Shown in pieces: positions 37,725-47,110 of a stretch of 55,384 bases of DNA. The notes below the pieces were generated by a model. The model worked only from the letters and a program-made list of their open reading frames with translations. It was not told the origin of the DNA and searched no databases. The position numbers and the translations under genes are program-made. Positions within the stretch are counted from its first letter, which is position 1; each line of letters starts with the position of its first letter. This DNA comes from an uncultured Flavonifractor sp. GTDB taxonomy: Bacteria; Bacillota; Clostridia; Oscillospirales; Oscillospiraceae. Location: positions 1 to 55,384 of the forward strand of contig CAJUDT010000005.1 in assembly GCA_910585415.1 (NCBI GenBank). Reading direction: 5' to 3'.

Positions 37725-40439
37725 TTGGCAGCCACATCAGACCGTCCGGCCCCCAGGCGCAGGCGCAACCCCGTCCTGGCCATTACGGCGGGTTTTTTCA
37801 AGGTGCTGGGCACTCTTTTGCTCATCGGCCTGATTACCGGGGTCATCCTGGCGTGCTTTGCCGCCACCTATATCAAGACCGTCATCATGCCCCAGGCCCC
37901 CTTAGAGGGCAACTTTGTCATGGACCAATCCAGTGTTATCTATTACCCGGACGCATCCACCGGGCAATACGTGGAGCACCTGTCCCTCCACGGCACCGAA
38001 AACCGGAAAATGGTGACCTATGACCAGATCCCCACCGATTTGGTCAACGCCACCATCGCCATTGAGGACAAGACCTTCCGCACCCACAAGGGGGTCAACT
38101 GGCGCAGGACTCTCTATGGCGTCTTTCTCATGTTCACCGGGCAGGACATTCAGGGCGGGTCCACCATTACACAGCAGTTCATCAAAAACTTTACCCACTA
38201 CGACGATGTGACGGTAAAGCGCAAAATTCTGGAAATCTTTCGGGCCCTGGAGTTTGACGCCACCTATTCCAAGAACCAGATTATGGAATGGTATCTGAAC
38301 TACATTTACCTGGGCGACAACTGCTACGGCGTGGCCACCGCTGCGGAGAACTACTTCAACAAGGATTTGAGCCAGCTGACCCTGGCCGAGTGCGCCAGCC
38401 TCATTTCTATCACCAACAATCCCACCATCTACGGCCCCTATTCCCAGGTCCGCATGACTGACCCCAAGACCGGGGAAACTACCACCGGCCTGGAGCGCAA
38501 CAAGAAGCGTCAGGAGCTTGTGCTGTGGGAGATGTACGACCAGGGGCTCATTACCGAGTCCCAGTACTACGAGGCCAAGGCGGAGCAGCTGGTCTTTACC
38601 CGCAGCGCCGACGCGGATAAGCCCGCCACCCTCTACAATTGGTACGACGAGCAGGTGCTCACCGACGTAATCAACGATTTGATGGACAAATACGGATACT
38701 CCAAGACTCTGGCCACCGACATGGTTACCTCCGGCGGCCTGAAGATTTACGCCTGCGTCGATGTGGAGATGCAGACCCTGGTTGAGCAGGTCTACGCCGA
38801 CCGGAGCAATCTGGATTTGGTCAGCGACTCCGGCCAGAAGATTCAGTCGGCCATCGTGGTGGTGGACCCGGACGGCAACGTGGTCGCCCTGGCCGGCGCC
38901 CTGGGGGAGAAGGAGCTCAACCGGGTGTGGAACTACGCTAGCCGCTCCACCCGGCAGCCGGGCTCCTCCATCAAGCCCCTGTCGGTCTACGCCCCCGCCC
39001 TGGAGCTGGGAATCGTCACCCCAGCCACAGTCTATGACGACTACCCGGTGCAGGTGCTGGGGGGGAGCGCCTGGCCGGTGAACTCCTACGGGTATTTCCG
39101 GGGCCGCATGAACGTGGCCGAGGCGGTGGAGGATTCCTCCAACCCCGTGGCCGTGCGGGTGTTCCAGGAGCTCACCCCCGAGCTGTCCTTCCAGTTCACC
39201 CAGGATAAATTCGGCATCTCCACCCTGGAATCGGGCCGGGAGGCCAATGGAAACTATAAGAGCGACCTGGGCCCCGCCCAGCTGGCCCTGGGGGGCCTCA
39301 CCGACGGCGTGCGGGTCATCGACATGGCTGCGGCCTACGCCTCCTTCCCACGGGAGGGGGTCTATCTGGCCCCCCGGACCTATACCAAGGTCACCCAGGA
39401 GGTGGACGGTCAGGAGGTGGTCTTGCTGGACAACACCACCAACCGGCAGGGGGACCCCATCATGTCCTCCCGCACCGCCTGGTATATGAACCAAATGCTC
39501 ACCCAGGTCGTCCAGAGCGGCACGGGCACCCAGGCCCAGATTCCCGGACAGGTGGTGGCGGGCAAGACCGGCTCCACCACCTCCAACTGTGACCGCTGGT
39601 TTGTGGGTTATACCGGCTACTATACCGCCGCCGTCTGGGTGGGCTACGACCGGCCGGAGCGCATCAAGGTCACCCCCGGCAGCAACCCCGCCGCCATTCT
39701 GTGGCAGACGGTGATGCGTCAGGTCCATGAGGGCCTGGAGAGCCGCTCTTTCTCCCAGCCCAGCGGACTGGTGACCGTTCAATACTGTAAGGACAGCGGC
39801 ATGAAGGCCACCGCCCTGTGTGCCAGGGACCCCCGGGGCAGCCGGGTCGGCACCGCCCAGCTCTTTGAGGGGGACGGCCCCATTGAGGACTGCACCATGC
39901 ACGTGGAGGTGGAGGTGTGTACCGCCTGCCCGGTGCTGGATTCCGAAGGAAAGGCCACCGGCGCCTACCGTCTCGCCGGCCAGTTCTGCCCCCGTGAGCC
40001 CATCGAGGGCGTGGTGGAGGAACCCACGGTCAAGACCATCACGGTGCTGGATTATGACCGGGAGAACATCGACGGCCGGAGCGCCCGGGACTCCGCCTAC
40101 CTCAAGCGCCACCTGGACGCCCTGGGGACCTGTACCACCCATACGGAGCTCATTGAGCCCATACCCCAGCCCTATGACACCTTCCTCTTCGACATCACCG
40201 ACCCCGCCACCTGGCCCACCCAGGCCCAGTGGCCCGGCTTTGACCCGGCGGACCCCAGCACCTACCCCATGCCCCCGGAGCCCGACCCGCCGGTGACGAC
40301 CTCTCCCACCCCCACCCCGGACGTGCCCGGCCCGGAGACGCCCATCGTCCCCCCGCCGGACACCCCCACAACCGTGGACCCGCCGCTTCCCCCGGAGCCG
40401 GAGCCCTATCTTCCGGCGGACGCCCTGACGCTCCCCTGA
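37725..40439 (+). CDS. Class A penicillin-binding protein (PBP1A-like)
   Basis: This bifunctional cell-wall synthase has 904 aa. A basic N-terminus and one membrane helix (about 17-46) precede the GT51 glycosyltransferase (catalytic Glu114 in IEDKTFRTHKGV; GGSTITQQFIKN). The transpeptidase has S414-x-x-K417 in PGSSIKP, an SSN motif in EDSSNPVAV and K614-T-G in AGKTGST. The last 60 residues are a Pro/Thr/Asp-rich tail, probably wall-spanning. The start is TTG at 37725, about ten bases after GGAGG. Upstream codons in frame give a Pro/Ala/Gly-rich stretch with no family match. Confidence 0.92.
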   Translation: MAATSDRPAPRRRRNPVLAITAGFFKVLGTLLLIGLITGVILACFAATYIKTVIMPQAPLEGNFVMDQSSVIYYPDASTGQYVEHLSLHGTENRKMVTYDQIPTDLVNATIAIEDKTFRTHKGVNWRRTLYGVFLMFTGQDIQGGSTITQQFIKNFTHYDDVTVKRKILEIFRALEFDATYSKNQIMEWYLNYIYLGDNCYGVATAAENYFNKDLSQLTLAECASLISITNNPTIYGPYSQVRMTDPKTGETTTGLERNKKRQELVLWEMYDQGLITESQYYEAKAEQLVFTRSADADKPATLYNWYDEQVLTDVINDLMDKYGYSKTLATDMVTSGGLKIYACVDVEMQTLVEQVYADRSNLDLVSDSGQKIQSAIVVVDPDGNVVALAGALGEKELNRVWNYASRSTRQPGSSIKPLSVYAPALELGIVTPATVYDDYPVQVLGGSAWPVNSYGYFRGRMNVAEAVEDSSNPVAVRVFQELTPELSFQFTQDKFGISTLESGREANGNYKSDLGPAQLALGGLTDGVRVIDMAAAYASFPREGVYLAPRTYTKVTQEVDGQEVVLLDNTTNRQGDPIMSSRTAWYMNQMLTQVVQSGTGTQAQIPGQVVAGKTGSTTSNCDRWFVGYTGYYTAAVWVGYDRPERIKVTPGSNPAAILWQTVMRQVHEGLESRSFSQPSGLVTVQYCKDSGMKATALCARDPRGSRVGTAQLFEGDGPIEDCTMHVEVEVCTACPVLDSEGKATGAYRLAGQFCPREPIEGVVEEPTVKTITVLDYDRENIDGRSARDSAYLKRHLDALGTCTTHTELIEPIPQPYDTFLFDITDPATWPTQAQWPGFDPADPSTYPMPPEPDPPVTTSPTPTPDVPGPETPIVPPPDTPTTVDPPLPPEPEPYLPADALTLP

Positions 40440-40485
40440 GCGCCTTCTCCGCCGCGCACGTTCAACATTTCGGGAGGTTTTTGCC

Positions 40486-41445
40486 ATTACGATTCCAACC
40501 ATACTCTTTGCCGCGGGGCTGGTGCTCCTGATTAAGGGCGGCGACTGGTTCGTGGACGGCGCTACGGGCCTGGCCCGGCGGTTCGGCCTGTCCGAGCTGC
40601 TCATTGGCGCTACGGTGGTATCCATCGGCACCACTCTGCCGGAGGTGATGGTCTCCGCCTCCTCCGCCCTCAGCGGCCACGGGGAGCTTGCCTACGGCAA
40701 CGCCATCGGCTCGGTCATCTGCAACACCGCCCTGATTGCCGCCCTGAGCACCGCCATCCGCCCCGGCAGGGCGGACCCCAAGAGCCTGCGCCTGCCGGTG
40801 TCCTTCTTCTTCCTGGCGGCGGTCCTCTACGCCGGGATTGCCTATGGCAGAGGGACCTTCCTCCGCCTGGACGGGCTGGTGCTGCTGGGGATTTTCCTGG
40901 TGTATATGGTCTGTACCGTGCTCCAGATGAAGTCCGGCGCTCAGACCGCTCAGACCCCGGAGGCCCACCCCCTCTCCCCCAGCCGGTGCGTCCTTCTGCT
41001 GGCGGCCGGGGCCCTGCTCATTGCGGTGGGGGCCGACCTGCTGGTGGACAATGGGACCCGCATTGCCCAGGCCCTGGGCGTGCCCGAATCGGTGATTGCC
41101 CTGACCTTCGTGGCCCTGGGCACCTCCCTGCCGGAGCTGGTCACCGCCATCACCTCCCTGGTGAAGGGGCACGGCTCCCTGATGCTGGGCAATATCATCG
41201 GGGCCAACCTGTTCAATCTGGTGCTGGTGTCCGGGGTGTCCATCTCTCTGGCCCCCTTCCCGCTCCCCCAGTCGGCCTCCATCGGGGGATATAACGCCTC
41301 CCTGGTGCTGGATATCCCGGTGATGTTCGGGGTGATGCTGCTGCTCACCCTCCCGCCTGTGCTCCGGGGAAGGACCAGCCGTGTGCAGGGGTGCCTGCTG
41401 CTGGCGGTATACGGGCTGTTCTGCTTTGTGCAGCTCTCCATTTGA
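40486..41445 (+). CDS. CaCA-type sodium/calcium (cation) antiporter
   Basis: This membrane antiporter (319 aa) has two homologous halves. Each carries the alpha-repeat: GATVVSIGTTLPEVMVS with GNAIGSVICNTAL, and ALTFVALGTSLPELVTAI with GNIIGANLFNLVL. These acidic residues coordinate Ca2+ or another cation. No ATG, GTG or TTG sits at the expected N-terminus. GGGAGG (40472-40477) is eight bases before an ATT at 40486, giving (M)TIPTILFAAGLVLLIKGG, a normal first helix. The first GTG (40522) would delete half that helix. I therefore assign an ATT start; this is inference. Confidence 0.85.
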   Translation: MTIPTILFAAGLVLLIKGGDWFVDGATGLARRFGLSELLIGATVVSIGTTLPEVMVSASSALSGHGELAYGNAIGSVICNTALIAALSTAIRPGRADPKSLRLPVSFFFLAAVLYAGIAYGRGTFLRLDGLVLLGIFLVYMVCTVLQMKSGAQTAQTPEAHPLSPSRCVLLLAAGALLIAVGADLLVDNGTRIAQALGVPESVIALTFVALGTSLPELVTAITSLVKGHGSLMLGNIIGANLFNLVLVSGVSISLAPFPLPQSASIGGYNASLVLDIPVMFGVMLLLTLPPVLRGRTSRVQGCLLLAVYGLFCFVQLSI

Positions 41446-41455
41446 TTCCAAACAA

Positions 41456-41496
41456 AAACAGGGCCTGTCTGGTTACACTCCAGACAGGCCCTGTTT
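41456..41496. terminator. Bidirectional terminator between the antiporter and Na/Pi cotransporter genes
   Basis: A perfect 17-bp stem (AAACAGGGCCTGTCTGG and its complement, seven-base loop) is flanked by TTTA on plus and by a run of Ts on minus. Confidence 0.9.
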
Positions 41497-41519
41497 ATAG
41501 GGCTTTAACAGAAATAGTA

Positions 41520-43310
41520 TTAGGACGGCCCGCCGTCCTCTGCGGCGATGGGCTCAAAGTAGGTCTTTCGGTACTGGGCAAAGAGCCGGTCAAACTCCCG
41601 GTCGGCCCCGTGGTGGAGGGCGTGGACATAGGTATGGGCGTCAATGCGAATCATATCGTCACGGGAGGCCGTCTCCCGCAGGATGCGCAGGGCCACGTTG
41701 GAGCAGTGGTCGGAAATGCGCTCCAGGTTGATGAGCAGCTCCAAGAACTGGGTGCCCAGCTCAATGGTACACTCGCCCCGCTTGAGGCGCTCGATGTGCC
41801 GGTTTTTCAGGGTTTCGGCCAGCAGGTCCACCACCTCCTCCAACGGCTCCACCTGGGCGGCGTCGGCCCGCAGGCGGCTCCGGCAGCACAGCAAGGTCCG
41901 CTCCAGTGTCTCATTGACCGCCCCGCAGATGGCGGAGAGCTCCGCCTGAGCCTGGGGGGAAAAGACCAAGCCCCGGTTGTGGAGGGCCCCGGCGCACTCG
42001 GAGATGTTGACGGCGTAATCCCCGATGCGCTCAAAGTCGGAGAGGGTGTGCAGCAGCTCCGTGACCCGCATACTCTCCTCCGGGGAAAGGGGCTGGTCGG
42101 TGAGCTGGACCAGATAGGCGTCCAGCAGGCCCTCCAGCTTGTCCAGGGTGCGCTCCGTCTCATTGAGCCGGTCCAGCTTCTTGGCGTCGAACTGGGCGGC
42201 CAGTTCCCCGGCCAGGATGGTGTTGGTCTTGGCAAAGGTCCCCATTTGCAGAACAGTCTCATGGGCCTGCTCCAGGGCCAGGGCGGGGGTGGACAAAAAG
42301 CGCTCGTCCAGGATGGACAGGTCCAATTCCTCCCCGCCGCCGGGCACCAGGCGCTCTACCAGCCGGACCAGCTGCCGGTGGAAGGGCAGCAGCACGGCGG
42401 TACAGCCCAGGTTAAAGGCCAGATGGAGGTTGGCGATTGAGTGCATGGTCATGGCTTCCTCCCAGAAGGGCAGACGGAACAGGGCGTTGCCCCCGTATAG
42501 AACGGCCAGGAAAAAGCCGGTGCCCAGCAGGTTAAAGGACAGGTGCAGCATGGCGGTCCGCCGGGCGTTCTTGGTGGCCCCGATGGCGGAGAGCAGGGCG
42601 GTGATACAGGTGCCGATGTTCTGCCCCATAATCAGGGGGACGGCCACCTGGAAGGTCACCGCCCCGGTGGCGGTCATGGCCTGGAGAATGCCCATAGAGG
42701 CGGAGGAACTCTGAATCAGCGCCGTCACCAGCGCGCCCACCGCCACACCCAGCAGGGGGTTGGAGAAAGCGGTAAACACCTCCTGAAGCTGGGGCAGGTC
42801 CTTCAGCGGGGCCACCGTCTCCGACATGGTGTTCATGCCGATGAACAGCAAACCCAGCCCCACCAGGAGCTGTCCCACGTTCTTCTTGCGGCCCCCGCTG
42901 AAGAACAGATAGAACAGGATGCCAATCACCGCCAGAATGGGCCCCAGGACCGAGGGCTTGAGCAGGGACAACAGCAGATTGTCTGAGGAAATATCCCCCA
43001 GGCTCAACAGCTGCGCGGTGACGGTGGTGCCGATGTTGGCCCCCATGATGATGCCTACGGTCTGGTTCAGGGTCATGATGCCCGCGTTGACGAAGCCCAC
43101 ACACATAACGGTGGTGGCGGCGGAGCTCTGAATCAGCCCGGTGACGGCCGCGCCCAGAAGGACCGCCTTGAACACATTGCTGGTCAGCCGCTCCAGGAGC
43201 TGTTCCAGCCGGCCGCTGGAGAGCCGCTCCAGCCCGTCCGTCATGGTTGTCATACCGAAGAGGAAGGTGGCGATGGCGCCCAGCATGACGATTACGTCTG
43301 AAATACCCAT
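41520..43310 (-). CDS. Na/Pi cotransporter family protein with C-terminal PhoU domain
   Basis: The 596-aa product has an N-terminal Na+/phosphate cotransporter region (about 1-330). The repeat TGLIQSSAATTVMCVGFVNA is echoed by ALIQSSSASMGILQAM, the QSS motifs that bind Na+ and phosphate. A PhoU-like helical domain follows (about 370-570; LLHTLSDFERIGDYAVNISE and LLINLERISDHCSNVA). It imports or exports phosphate and may report phosphate status. GGAGG is six bases before the ATG. It lies near a PhoPR-like system, consistent with phosphate control. Confidence 0.93.
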   Translation of the reverse strand: MGISDVIVMLGAIATFLFGMTTMTDGLERLSSGRLEQLLERLTSNVFKAVLLGAAVTGLIQSSAATTVMCVGFVNAGIMTLNQTVGIIMGANIGTTVTAQLLSLGDISSDNLLLSLLKPSVLGPILAVIGILFYLFFSGGRKKNVGQLLVGLGLLFIGMNTMSETVAPLKDLPQLQEVFTAFSNPLLGVAVGALVTALIQSSSASMGILQAMTATGAVTFQVAVPLIMGQNIGTCITALLSAIGATKNARRTAMLHLSFNLLGTGFFLAVLYGGNALFRLPFWEEAMTMHSIANLHLAFNLGCTAVLLPFHRQLVRLVERLVPGGGEELDLSILDERFLSTPALALEQAHETVLQMGTFAKTNTILAGELAAQFDAKKLDRLNETERTLDKLEGLLDAYLVQLTDQPLSPEESMRVTELLHTLSDFERIGDYAVNISECAGALHNRGLVFSPQAQAELSAICGAVNETLERTLLCCRSRLRADAAQVEPLEEVVDLLAETLKNRHIERLKRGECTIELGTQFLELLINLERISDHCSNVALRILRETASRDDMIRIDAHTYVHALHHGADREFDRLFAQYRKTYFEPIAAEDGGPS

Positions 43311-43378
43311 GGTCTACCTCCAAATCTGAATGGCAAATGAGAAGCTATGCACTTGTATGGTCCTGAATTTCCGCCCCG

Positions 43379-43408
43379 ATAATACCATGGACCCGGGGCG
43401 GGCGTAAA
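43379..43408 (-). promoter_or_regulatory. Candidate promoter of the Na/Pi cotransporter gene
   Basis: On minus, TTTACG (43403-43408), 18 bases, TATTAT (43379-43384), about 70 bp before the start. Confidence 0.45.
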
Positions 43409-43437
43409 GGGGGTTTTGACAGATTTGAAGGGTTTCC

Positions 43438-43512
43438 CAAATTTCTCCGGGGGGCGCCGGTCCTCCTGAGCAAAAAGCGCCAAATTTCTCCCGGAAGCGG
43501 GAGGGCGCCGGT
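43438..43512. repeat. Imperfect direct repeat in the Na/Pi-CDF intergenic region
   Basis: CAAATTTCTCC...GGGCGCCGGT occurs at 43438-43461 and again at 43481-43512, where the second copy has eight extra bases forming its hairpin. It looks like a local duplication. Confidence 0.65.
43477..43508 (+). terminator. Orphan plus-strand terminator before the CDF promoter
   Basis: CTCCCG-GAAG-CGGGAG is nested within GCGCC/GGCGC and is followed by TTTTT (43512-43516). No plus-strand gene lies upstream, so it either blocks stray transcription or ends a short RNA. A TTGACA lies about 70 bp upstream without a good -10. Confidence 0.6.
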
Positions 43513-43538
43513 TTTTCCCCCGTGGACTGGCCGGGGGC

Positions 43539-43567
43539 TTGACGGCGGCCCCCGGCCGTGGGATAAT
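43539..43567 (+). promoter_or_regulatory. Promoter of the CDF exporter
   Basis: TTGACG (43539-43544), 17 bases, GATAAT (43562-43567), 27 bp before the start. Confidence 0.6.
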
Positions 43568-43594
43568 ACTGCCATATCGACCGGGAGGGATGGT

Positions 43595-44776
43595 ATGACC
43601 AAGCTCTTACTCTGGGCCTTTATCAAAAACCGGGATGACGTTCAGAATCCCGCCGTACGCCGGCAGTACGGCCTGCTGTCCGGGGCGGTGGGGATTGTGC
43701 TGAACCTGCTGCTGACGGCGGGGAAGCTGGCGGCGGGACTGGCCGCTTCCTCCATTGCCGTCATGGCGGACGCCTTCAATAATCTCACCGACGCGGCCTC
43801 CTCGGTGGTGACCCTGGTGGGCTTTCATTTGGCCGGGCAGAAGGCCGACGAGGGGCACCCCTTCGGCCACGGACGGATGGAGTACCTGTCCGGGCTGGTG
43901 GTCTCCCTGCTGATTCTCCTGGTGGGGCTGGAGCTGGGCAAGAGCTCGGTGGAGGCCATTCTTCACCCGGCGGAGACACAGTTTTCTCTGCTGACGGCGG
44001 GCGTTTTACTGGCCTCGGTGCTGGTAAAGCTGTGGATGTGCCTGTTCAACCGCTCCCTGAGCCGCCGCATCGGCTCCGCCGCTATGGCCGCTACCGCCAC
44101 GGACTCTCTCTCCGACGCGGCGGCTACCTCGGTGGTGCTGGTGGGAGCCCTGGTGGGGCATTTTGCGCACATCGCCATAGATGGATGGCTGGGGCTGGCG
44201 GTGGCGGTCTTTATTCTCCGGGCGGGCTGGGGAGCCGCCAAGGACACCATCGACCCCCTGCTGGGCCAGCGGCCCGACCCCGCCCTGGTGAAGGAGGTCC
44301 GCTCCCTGGTCCTCTCCCACCCCCAGGTGACGGGGGTCCATGACCTGGTCATCCACGACTATGGCCCCGGCCGCTCCTTCATGTCCTTCCACGCGGAGGT
44401 CCCCCTGGACGCGGATATCATGGAGGCCCACGATATCATCGACCACATTGAGCGGGAGCTGAAGGAGACGTTCCACATTGAGACCACCGTCCACATGGAC
44501 CCCATCGCCACCGACGACCAGAGGGTCAACGCCGTCCGGGATCAGGTGGCCCAGCTGGTGCGGGTCATCGACCCGGCGGCGGCGATCCACGATTTCCGCA
44601 TGACCGACGGCCCCCGGCACACCAACCTGATTTTTGACGCGGCCTTCCCCCACAGCTGCCCCCTGTCCGACCAGGAGGCGGCCCGGCGGGTCACCCAGGC
44701 GGTCAAGGCCCTGGACCCCAATTATTTCGTGGTCCTCCAGGTGGACCGGGTGTATGTGGATGAATCGGCCTGTTGA
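43595..44776 (+). CDS. Cation diffusion facilitator family metal exporter
   Basis: This proton-coupled exporter of Zn2+, Mn2+ or Fe2+ has 393 aa. Metal-site aspartates are visible in helix 2 (VMADAFNNLTDAASS) and helix 5 (TATDSLSDAAATS), with the family loop DEGHPFGHGRMEYLSG between. The C-terminal cytoplasmic domain is longer than usual, about 180 residues, and contains two metal-chaperone-like segments. GGGAGG precedes the ATG by about six bases. Its stop overlaps the PhoP-box-like repeat of the next promoter. The metal is not deducible. Confidence 0.9.
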   Translation: MTKLLLWAFIKNRDDVQNPAVRRQYGLLSGAVGIVLNLLLTAGKLAAGLAASSIAVMADAFNNLTDAASSVVTLVGFHLAGQKADEGHPFGHGRMEYLSGLVVSLLILLVGLELGKSSVEAILHPAETQFSLLTAGVLLASVLVKLWMCLFNRSLSRRIGSAAMAATATDSLSDAAATSVVLVGALVGHFAHIAIDGWLGLAVAVFILRAGWGAAKDTIDPLLGQRPDPALVKEVRSLVLSHPQVTGVHDLVIHDYGPGRSFMSFHAEVPLDADIMEAHDIIDHIERELKETFHIETTVHMDPIATDDQRVNAVRDQVAQLVRVIDPAAAIHDFRMTDGPRHTNLIFDAAFPHSCPLSDQEAARRVTQAVKALDPNYFVVLQVDRVYVDESAC

Positions 44777-44819
44777 TTCACAAAAAATTCACCCTTCCCG
44801 GGGCGGGAGGGGATATAAT
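44777..44819 (+). promoter_or_regulatory. Promoter of the two-component operon with PhoP-box-like direct repeat
   Basis: TTCACA (44777-44782) and TTCACC (44788-44793) are 11 bases apart, as in PhoP boxes. They precede TATAAT (44814-44819) where no normal -35 is found. This fits an activator-dependent, self-regulated promoter. Confidence 0.6.
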
Positions 44820-44860
44820 GGAGGAACTCCCAGAAACGAACGAGGAAAGGACGTGGGCAT

Positions 44861-45550
44861 ATGCCGCGCAAGGTCCTGATAGTTGAGGATGACACCAATA
44901 TTGCCGAGCTGCTTCATCTGTACCTGGAGAAGGAGGGCTTCGATACCGCCGTGGCCGGGGACGGTGGGAAGGGCGTGGAGCTCTTTCGGGCGTTCCGGCC
45001 AGATCTGGTGCTGCTGGACATCATGCTGCCCGTCATGGACGGGTGGTCGGTGCTGAAAAAAATCCGGGAGAACGACAAAACTCCCGTCATTATGCTTACC
45101 GCCAAAGGGGAAACACAGGACAAGGTGGCCGGGCTGGAGGGGGGCGCCGACGACTACATCGTCAAGCCCTTTGAGATGAAGGAGGTCCTGGCCCGCATCC
45201 ACGCGGTCCTCCGCCGCTTCGGCGGGGAGGAAAGCTCCGGCGAGAAAAGGCTCTCCTTTGACAAGCTGGTCATCAACCTGGACTCCTACGAGCTCCAGGT
45301 GGACGGCAAGCGGGTGGACACGCCCCCTAAGGAGCTGGAGCTTCTGTTCCACCTGGCCGCTTCCCCCAACCGGGTGTTTACCCGCAACCAGCTTTTGGAC
45401 GAGGTGTGGGGGTTTGACTACTTTGGGGACTCCCGGACGGTGGACGTACACATCAAGCGCCTGCGGGAGAAGCTGGAGGGGGTCAGCGAGCAGTGGAGCC
45501 TGAAAACCGTATGGGGCGTGGGCTATAAATTCGAGGTGGCCGGCCGCTGA
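44861..45550 (+). CDS. OmpR/PhoP-type response regulator
   Basis: This is a DNA-binding response regulator of 229 aa. The receiver domain has the phosphoacceptor Asp53 (LLDIML), Thr80 and Lys102 (VKPFE). The winged-helix output domain (about 130-225) ends FGDSRTVDVHIKRLREKL, then VWGVGYKFE. It precedes its histidine kinase by 30 bases. Position near a Na/Pi-PhoU gene and a PhoP-box-like repeat at its promoter suggest phosphate response, but a cell-envelope role is also possible given the HtrA gene downstream. Confidence 0.93.
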   Translation: MPRKVLIVEDDTNIAELLHLYLEKEGFDTAVAGDGGKGVELFRAFRPDLVLLDIMLPVMDGWSVLKKIRENDKTPVIMLTAKGETQDKVAGLEGGADDYIVKPFEMKEVLARIHAVLRRFGGEESSGEKRLSFDKLVINLDSYELQVDGKRVDTPPKELELLFHLAASPNRVFTRNQLLDEVWGFDYFGDSRTVDVHIKRLREKLEGVSEQWSLKTVWGVGYKFEVAGR

Positions 45551-45580
45551 CGGGCCGGAGTCAGGGGAGGCGCGGGTGAA

Positions 45581-47035
45581 GTGAACAGCTTTTACAAGCG
45601 GCAGTTTGTCATGATGGCCGGGGTAATTATGATCTCCTTTGCCCTGCTGGGCACCGCCTTTATCACCCTGTCCTATCAGTACACCATCCGGGAGAAGCGG
45701 GAGTCCATGAGCCGCAACGCCGATTATATCGCCGCCTTCACCGCCAACATGCGGGCCAACAGCCGTCTGGATATCCGCAACGAGCTCTATCAGGCGTATA
45801 TCGCCTCTCTGGCCCAGATTTCCGACGCGGTGGTGGTCCTCAGCGACACCGAGGGGCAGGTCCTGCTGACCACCGACGGCAGCACGGTCAACATGGGGCA
45901 CAGCGGGCTCTACCTGCCCCAGACGGTGCTGGGGGCGCTGGAGTCCAGCGGGGGGTTCACGGGGCTCACCGATTTGAGCGGCCTCTTCCCGGAAGAGCGC
46001 TATGTGGCGGGCACGCTCATCACCATCGCCGCCCGGGACCTCATCACCGGCCAGACCTCCGCGCAGGTGCTGGGGACGGTCTGCGTCGCGGCGGAGGCCT
46101 CCAGCATCACCGAGCTGTGGTCGGCCTTTACCAGCATTTACTTCTTTACCGCTGTAGTGGTCCTCTGTCTGGCCTTCATCACCAGCTCCGTGACCTCCCT
46201 CCAGCAGACCAAACCCCTGAAAGAGATTGCCGATATGGCCCGAAAATTCGGCCACGGGGAGTTTGACGCCCGGGTCACCGGCTACGACAAGCGCCGGGAC
46301 GAGGTGGGCGAGCTGGCCGAGGCCTTCAACGCTATGGCCGACTCCATTTCCAAGGGAGAAGAGCGCCGCAGCGAGTTCGTGGCCAACATCTCCCACGAGC
46401 TCAAAACCCCCATGACCACCATTGCCGGCTTCACCGACGGCATTTTGGACGGCACCATCGCCCCGGACCGGGAGCGGGCCGCCCTCCAGACCATTTCCTC
46501 CGAAACCCGGCGGCTGTCCCGGCTGGTGCGGCGGATGCTGGACCTGTCCCGGCTCCAATCCGCCGAAACCGTCACCTGTCAGGAGCAGTTCGACATTTCC
46601 GAGGTGATGCTCCGGGTACTGGTAAGCCTGGAGACGAAAATCAACTCCCGCCGCCTGGACGTGGACACCCAGCTGCCCGACGGGCCGGTGCTGGTGTGGG
46701 GGGACCCGGATTCCATCACCCAGGTGTGCTATAATCTTTTGGACAACGCCATTAAATTCTCCCAGGAGGGCGGCGTTCTGGGTCTGTCCATCGCCGCCAA
46801 GGGGGGCAAGGCCCACGTAACCGTCCGCAACGTGGGCGACACCATCCCGCCCGAGGAGCTGGCCATGATTTTTGACCGCTTCCACAAGAGCGACAAGTCC
46901 CGCAGTGTGGACCGGGAGGGCGTGGGGCTGGGCCTGTATATCGTCAAAACCATCCTCAACAACCACAAGGAAAACATCACCGTCACCAGCGAGAACGGGG
47001 TTACGGAGTTTACCTTTACCCTGACCTTGGCGTGA
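45581..47035 (+). CDS. Sensor histidine kinase (PhoR/WalK-like)
   Basis: This membrane kinase of 484 aa has helix 1 at about 12-33 and an extracellular sensor of about 150 residues. Helix 2 (183-205), HAMP (about 205-255), HisKA with His272 (NISHELKTPMTT) and an HATPase_c domain (NLLDNAIKFS; GVGLGLYIVK) follow. It phosphorylates the adjacent regulator. The start is GTG at 45581, about ten bases after GGAGG. The extracellular sensor is not a domain I can name, so the signal is unknown. Confidence 0.92.
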   Translation: MNSFYKRQFVMMAGVIMISFALLGTAFITLSYQYTIREKRESMSRNADYIAAFTANMRANSRLDIRNELYQAYIASLAQISDAVVVLSDTEGQVLLTTDGSTVNMGHSGLYLPQTVLGALESSGGFTGLTDLSGLFPEERYVAGTLITIAARDLITGQTSAQVLGTVCVAAEASSITELWSAFTSIYFFTAVVVLCLAFITSSVTSLQQTKPLKEIADMARKFGHGEFDARVTGYDKRRDEVGELAEAFNAMADSISKGEERRSEFVANISHELKTPMTTIAGFTDGILDGTIAPDRERAALQTISSETRRLSRLVRRMLDLSRLQSAETVTCQEQFDISEVMLRVLVSLETKINSRRLDVDTQLPDGPVLVWGDPDSITQVCYNLLDNAIKFSQEGGVLGLSIAAKGGKAHVTVRNVGDTIPPEELAMIFDRFHKSDKSRSVDREGVGLGLYIVKTILNNHKENITVTSENGVTEFTFTLTLA

Positions 47036-47110
47036 CGGACGCCGGAACCGGCGGCAGGCGGGGGCTTCCCGGCTCCCGCCCCCACATTGTTTCGTACCGA
47101 AGGAGGGCCC

